64,000 bases of DNA from a bacterium (GTDB taxonomy: Bacteria; Chloroflexota; Anaerolineae; Caldilineales; Caldilineaceae), in assembly GCA_016124945.1 (NCBI GenBank), contig WGMT01000033.1, forward strand, positions 1 to 64,000, read 5' to 3'. The notes under the pieces were generated by a model that saw only the letters and a program-made list of their open reading frames with translations, was not told the DNA's origin and ran no database searches. Position 1 is the first letter of the stretch, and each line of letters opens with the position of its first letter. Positions 61,701-64,000 of the stretch are shown piece after piece. The translations under genes were made by a program, and so were the position numbers.

Positions 61701-64000
61701 CGCGGCGTCCCCGCGCGTGGCGTGTACGGCGAGCGGCAAGTGCATGTCGGTGTGGGATCAGGTGCAGAACTGCCTCAGCCTGCGCATGGATTCGCTCTAC
61801 GTCAACGACATCGGCGACGATCACGACACCAACGAAATCGAACCTTTCGTCGTCATGGCCGACGGCTACGCCACCACCGGCATCGGCACGAATTGGAGCC
61901 CCATCTGGGACTGGGCTGACTACAACACCGGCGGCATGGGAAATGGCGCGTATGCCACCACCGGCAACGGTCTGCCCTACACAAAGGTCTTCTGCGACTC
62001 GCCGAATGTGACCGAGAGCATCGCCGTCTACGAAGCCGACGGCACCGTCTACGCGGATTACTCTGAGCGGATCGGCGTGAACCTGCCGCTCTCGGTCAAC
62101 TGGCGCTATTTCGGCAATACCGAGACAGTTACTGTCAACCCTGGCCTGAGCGACAAGGGCGACAACGACAACGACGCCGACATCACGTTGACCTACACGC
62201 TCATTGGTCGCCAGCGCAACATCATCAGCGGGGCGACCATGCAGCCGACGGTCAACGGGCTGTCCTTGGGCAAGGGCAACGAATTCAACCTGATGGCAAC
62301 CAACACTGATCCGCGCACCGGTGACTTCAACCCGGTCATTGCCAGCAACGGCAGCACCTTCACCGTGGCCTGGAACCGCAAGGTTGTGACCCCGGGCGCC
62401 TACCCCCTCTGGAACATCCGCTCCAGCCTGATGACGCAGCAATACCAGTCCAACGGCGTCTTGATGGGTTCGCCGGTGGAGCACTGGGTCCGCGACTTCA
62501 GCGTGGATGCCACGCCTGACCTGGCCAATGGCACCTTCTACACCTGGGACAATGCGTTCGCCCGCTCCGAAACCGACATCATCACCAACCTGATCTGGGC
62601 CGGTGACCGCTACCGGCTGGCGTGGACGGTGCCGGTGGCCCCGGCTACTGCTACGACGGCGCTGCTCTACCGAGACCTCTTCGCCAACTCAGTCGGCACC
62701 ACAGGCGTCGTCGTGGGCAGCCTACCCAAATATCAGTACAACCGGCTTCACTTGCCCAGCCTGGATTATGATCCGATCAACAAAAAGATCATGACCGTAT
62801 ACCACAGCACCGGAGACAAAGTGGCGGGTGTGTTGAGCGACTTGGTGGCCGGCACGGACGGCCAAATCGCAGAGCTGGCCTCCAAGAGCACCGGCGGGCA
62901 GCCCAAACCGGCGATTGCGTACCATCCTGGCATACCGGGCTGGTTGCTGAGTTTTGACTACCAGGCCGCGCCGAACCATGCCATGTCCTATGCACTGCTC
63001 AACCCCGATGGTTCGGCGCTGGGCAACCCGACCCTCGATGCCAATTGGCCCAAAGACAACACCCTGCTCGACGCCGGGCGCACGTTGATCTGCCCCGCGC
63101 CGTCCACCGCGCCGGTGACAGCCTTCGCCTTTGAGGAATTGCCCAGCATGACAACCTTCGCCGACGCCTCGGGCCACGGCGTCACCGCTACGTGCACCGG
63201 CGAGGCCTGTCCGCTGGTGGGTGTGGCCGGTGTCGGCATCCTCAACCAGCCACGGGCCGCTGGGGCCGTCCCCCCGCGCACAGATCGTTCCCTCTACTTC
63301 GACGGCGTGGACGATCTCGTCTCGTTCACCGCCCCGGTGACGGGCGATTTTACCTACTCGTTCTGGTTCAAACCCGATTCGGCCAAGACCAATAGCGGTA
63401 CATCCTGGAATGCCGGATCGCCCCTGCTGCTGGCCTACGGCGGCAACAGCTTTGCCAACTACTACGGCATTTCCATCGGCGCCGAGAACCGCATCTACGC
63501 CGGTGTGGGCGGCAAAACGGCCACCAGCCAGCCCGTGGCATTGGACACCTGGCACCATGTCGCCTTCACCTACGACACCAGAATCTTCGCCTTCTCTCTC
63601 TACGTAGACGGTCAACCCGCCGGGTTCGGCCTCGATCCCCTGCCGGTGGATACCCCCACCGTGGCGCTAGGCTGGTACAACGATCTGCACTACCGTGGCA
63701 GCATAGACTATCTCAATGTCTTCGACACCGCGCTCCAATCCGACGCCATCGCCCGCATGTACGTGGGCGAACTGACCGCGGACCTGGGCTACACCGCCAA
63801 CCCGTCCTACTGCATCGTGGCCGGGGCCACAGATTCCGTCTCCGGCTTCGCCTGGGACAAACTCTACGTCCACCGCATGCTGCCCCGCGGCACAGGACCG
63901 CTCTCCGCACAGGACGGGCTCTCTTTGCGCGTAGACGCCGTGCCGCCCACCTCCACCATCGATTCATTCGCCTCGGGTGAGTACATCCAGGCCCCGCCCA
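55750..64000 (+). CDS. Giant membrane-anchored protein with TSP3 repeats and LamG domain (3' end outside window)
   Basis: A frame open for 2,750 codons to the window edge. Order seen: N-terminal membrane segment (about 11-33); an LppX/LolA-like soluble region (SYHFSSDVIQVTIPEATLT) to about 280; two transmembrane helices (about 287-339); thrombospondin type 3 Ca-binding repeats (about 420-567, DPDGDGLTTAEELAVGTDP, DTDGDGLSDFQEI); a long unknown region; four or more hydrophobic helices (about 1236-1390); more TSP3 repeats (about 1631-1784); and a LamG-like jelly roll (about 2514-2674, LYFDGVDDLVSF, WHHVAFTYD). GAGG lies 11 bases before the ATG. Likely a surface adhesin or matrix protein; function unknown. 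Confidence 0.85.
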   Translation, partial: MQINRSGRSRNLFLAALFVGVALVAAVLFVFGRSTAMAENTFSALDEVTAAWQRAQESGSYHFSSDVIQVTIPEATLTNVGRRSIQEQVYLEGETDLRAGSMQIKLWTDSLDQGGSVLVPESGLEVTVADGKTRTRRGNGPWEESTGFTHGYAPQGDFLAYLAAMRDVHLLGTETKHGLTYTRYAFTIDGPSFAAYSRDQMQKAMRQRGDLPPNVQLEVSPYNAQMTGDGELWVGEDGLPLRQILNLRFPPQNQESVSAQIAVNFFDYGQPAPSPLAALMRPQMLGPMLTSFLATTLLLAVIVVGALTLVFFRRKTLVQAGVAVSMSVILVVMPLLTNLPTLRFLDRQTAHAAALETTNAEVDVARSLRTISSESTFDPRANPMDKLTTNVAGPLAAPLAAAHAVEDVSNPKCLSPGAATDPDGDGLTTAEELAVGTDPNVADSDGDALSDCEEVKIRFTNPMHSDTDGDGLSDFQEIGLGTDPRNEDTDNDGLNDKAEIEGFTDPHGVKWFTDPVQPDSNSDGINDFLERGPIENGADKAIDSDGDGTPDLYDTDNDNDGIPDGADLSPFAAGSAYGPNVPLQITINGLESGRGSVLELQLRPVMTDHLRYAYTVLDWPADRKGQVQDWDNATFAQNLVNRNEIATTANAPANDGYGDMRLTPNLEITIDGSDGSDLSLYHLPSQAALAPYNINVITSTHDGTATGTPTGIKLYVPLSLVTDPRTGSRVAFSARIPYTGTGTAWTTAHQVRMVWTVQMLMDLPCDPTDTKSIAAGCVTFDGSPTERFALAETHKATLDAETASDALRAAFTTGGYTLKDPVTVNAFTPGSHWQVTDKNGSYTLRLKTGLIQVYATIPGVIYNRSQVIQRYEDDWRLTGANLTEDHGVNVGIIYEDPAPGVDPDLNSDDALWALAFGLEESFLNPSDANLDSRPDVTVNDLYRRFNRATNGDVPAQERWNIDNVLTVKQHHYDSVDWAVASVAMTETAQTLKAFDAAFVAAFAAQGPITPTLLYVQEMTYRAVGMDDMRTGGVYMNLAGNALSVNLAPAAKPVLQPTSVYSAKWTAFCAEPGSNLNPAPTWAACDQVEYVSELARRYRTALETTFPAESETQIDGRVIMINLYYASLRSGVSVTAQTDGQVIIERPRLSDTELAQTLGLAKGAKAAGTKVADIIIKSSFTDVDALLKTIGQSDFFPLAGRSPDAAKAINKITHSGKIQEAFTGIDANGVKGGMIRAKAIVSIAAVAFGVLAQFIWPDSQIAQVASAAVTVGILNIYLGFLKPLQSAKALASVTSWGAVLKGNAALVNASAKATAIGTAIAIVAAWGFFLATVSEWSGPAFNAALAGVLALTLYLVFLAVLSSTVVGLLLVALLAVIDGLLSLICAASGDAKDALGDKDGDCTVGTKIVTALAGYLYARDMIIELDAEKNPKLVDQGSPIVELRNPGRGYIAGNAITFTVPVTTNIVHKNPDNWNVMFDIPYFYNQSNFRDTTFRYTLSLEKAAFEVNLDEMSNQWNIVSAVPTTDYGIPWVKRTATAYQEPALTNLFLGAGINRPIDYWFNMAYALPAYECWTVIYIPVCELQTERGGDPSFVNGPSYDIFPDTVGEFFATANSAGGGQRLAWDTNFPTIWDADGDGLVTAALGGIDPDDTKPDADFDGLSDRFELEQRMAGVRLAADQWDTDGDGLTDAQEVQYGTNPANADTDNDGLRDGEEVYHQVFYRSNETMLPALDANGKPVFTGGWEVCAPAHGLFPERCMWVSSDPKQADADGDGIPDDAEKRLYERYKLDRNGQPYHPSVANVNPLQLTISANVAEDGYLRPGTSFVYTNSVIGYVDLDPVVLEIERPVAVGGGVDVTPLGLSLNSPATIVRNYQIDPSAGSQSLRINSSARARTKAVNVNATFQISPTGTNYLSGFSNPPSARALSAAVRRPDLPDAYLLNGLATANPGRGSTGDIWSYIIGGGSGRLDQDDYAPNTDIVYRRSAASPRVACTASGKCMSVWDQVQNCLSLRMDSLYVNDIGDDHDTNEIEPFVVMADGYATTGIGTNWSPIWDWADYNTGGMGNGAYATTGNGLPYTKVFCDSPNVTESIAVYEADGTVYADYSERIGVNLPLSVNWRYFGNTETVTVNPGLSDKGDNDNDADITLTYTLIGRQRNIISGATMQPTVNGLSLGKGNEFNLMATNTDPRTGDFNPVIASNGSTFTVAWNRKVVTPGAYPLWNIRSSLMTQQYQSNGVLMGSPVEHWVRDFSVDATPDLANGTFYTWDNAFARSETDIITNLIWAGDRYRLAWTVPVAPATATTALLYRDLFANSVGTTGVVVGSLPKYQYNRLHLPSLDYDPINKKIMTVYHSTGDKVAGVLSDLVAGTDGQIAELASKSTGGQPKPAIAYHPGIPGWLLSFDYQAAPNHAMSYALLNPDGSALGNPTLDANWPKDNTLLDAGRTLICPAPSTAPVTAFAFEELPSMTTFADASGHGVTATCTGEACPLVGVAGVGILNQPRAAGAVPPRTDRSLYFDGVDDLVSFTAPVTGDFTYSFWFKPDSAKTNSGTSWNAGSPLLLAYGGNSFANYYGISIGAENRIYAGVGGKTATSQPVALDTWHHVAFTYDTRIFAFSLYVDGQPAGFGLDPLPVDTPTVALGWYNDLHYRGSIDYLNVFDTALQSDAIARMYVGELTADLGYTANPSYCIVAGATDSVSGFAWDKLYVHRMLPRGTGPLSAQDGLSLRVDAVPPTSTIDSFASGEYIQAPP

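Noticed and set aside
1-64000. tRNA, rRNA or integrase/attachment sites
   Set aside because: No cloverleaf-type sequence, rRNA-like stretch or recombinase gene was recognised by eye; a covariance-model scan was not possible.

Overview
The window looks like chromosome of a Chloroflexota bacterium, probably Anaerolineae or a Caldilinea-like relative. This is inferred from gene content, not a taxonomic search: three very large SARP/NB-ARC regulators (one carrying WD40 propellers), Tat or lipobox binding proteins, secreted beta-helix and cadherin proteins ending in a YLP motif, dpp/opp-type importers, DUF559 endonuclease and many long intergenic hairpins. Most of the DNA is GC-rich. The block at about 7.0-13.5 kb is visibly AT-richer and holds small accessory genes.

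Layout. 1-6.9 kb: the 3' end of a dppC-type permease, a SARP-NB-ARC-WD40 regulator, an amino-acid permease and a small conserved ORF. 7.0-13.4 kb: GNAT, VOC and TetR genes; a duplicated promoter with four TACC-N4-GGTA operators driving an SDR gene; a double-SnoaL lipoprotein; a small membrane protein; a fasciclin lipoprotein; and a xisH-xisI pair. 13.6-22.95 kb: two giant secreted proteins (cadherin/DUF4397, and trypsin plus beta-helix), the second translationally coupled to a small ORF related to the one at 6.7 kb. 23.4-38.9 kb: a SARP/NB-ARC/TPR regulator, a CUT1-type sugar importer without its ATPase, a complete peptide/oligosaccharide (family 5) importer, a TIM-barrel isomerase and a methyltransferase. 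38.9-44.5 kb: an orphan multi-PAS histidine kinase and two tandem paralogous secreted proteins built from an FSTE/GDLL/GLDA repeat. 44.6-55.4 kb: a DUF433/DUF5615 pair whose toxin-like partner has an in-frame amber stop, a HisD-family dehydrogenase, an esterase-like hydrolase, DUF559, a YicI-type GH31 alpha-xylosidase, a third SARP regulator and a GYD-domain protein. 55.75 kb to the end: one open reading frame of more than 2,750 codons (TSP3 repeats, several membrane segments, LamG) that leaves the window.

Working model (inference): 23-51 kb is a carbohydrate uptake and degradation region. Two importers, an isomerase, a HisD-like dehydrogenase, an esterase and an alpha-xylosidase lie between two SARP-type regulators, which suits use of xyloside-containing oligosaccharides. 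The intergenic DNA is heavily colonised by palindromic repeats of at least four families. One of them (ends GCAGAA/TTCTGC) occurs three times around DUF559 and GH31 and forms the 3' ends of two coding regions.
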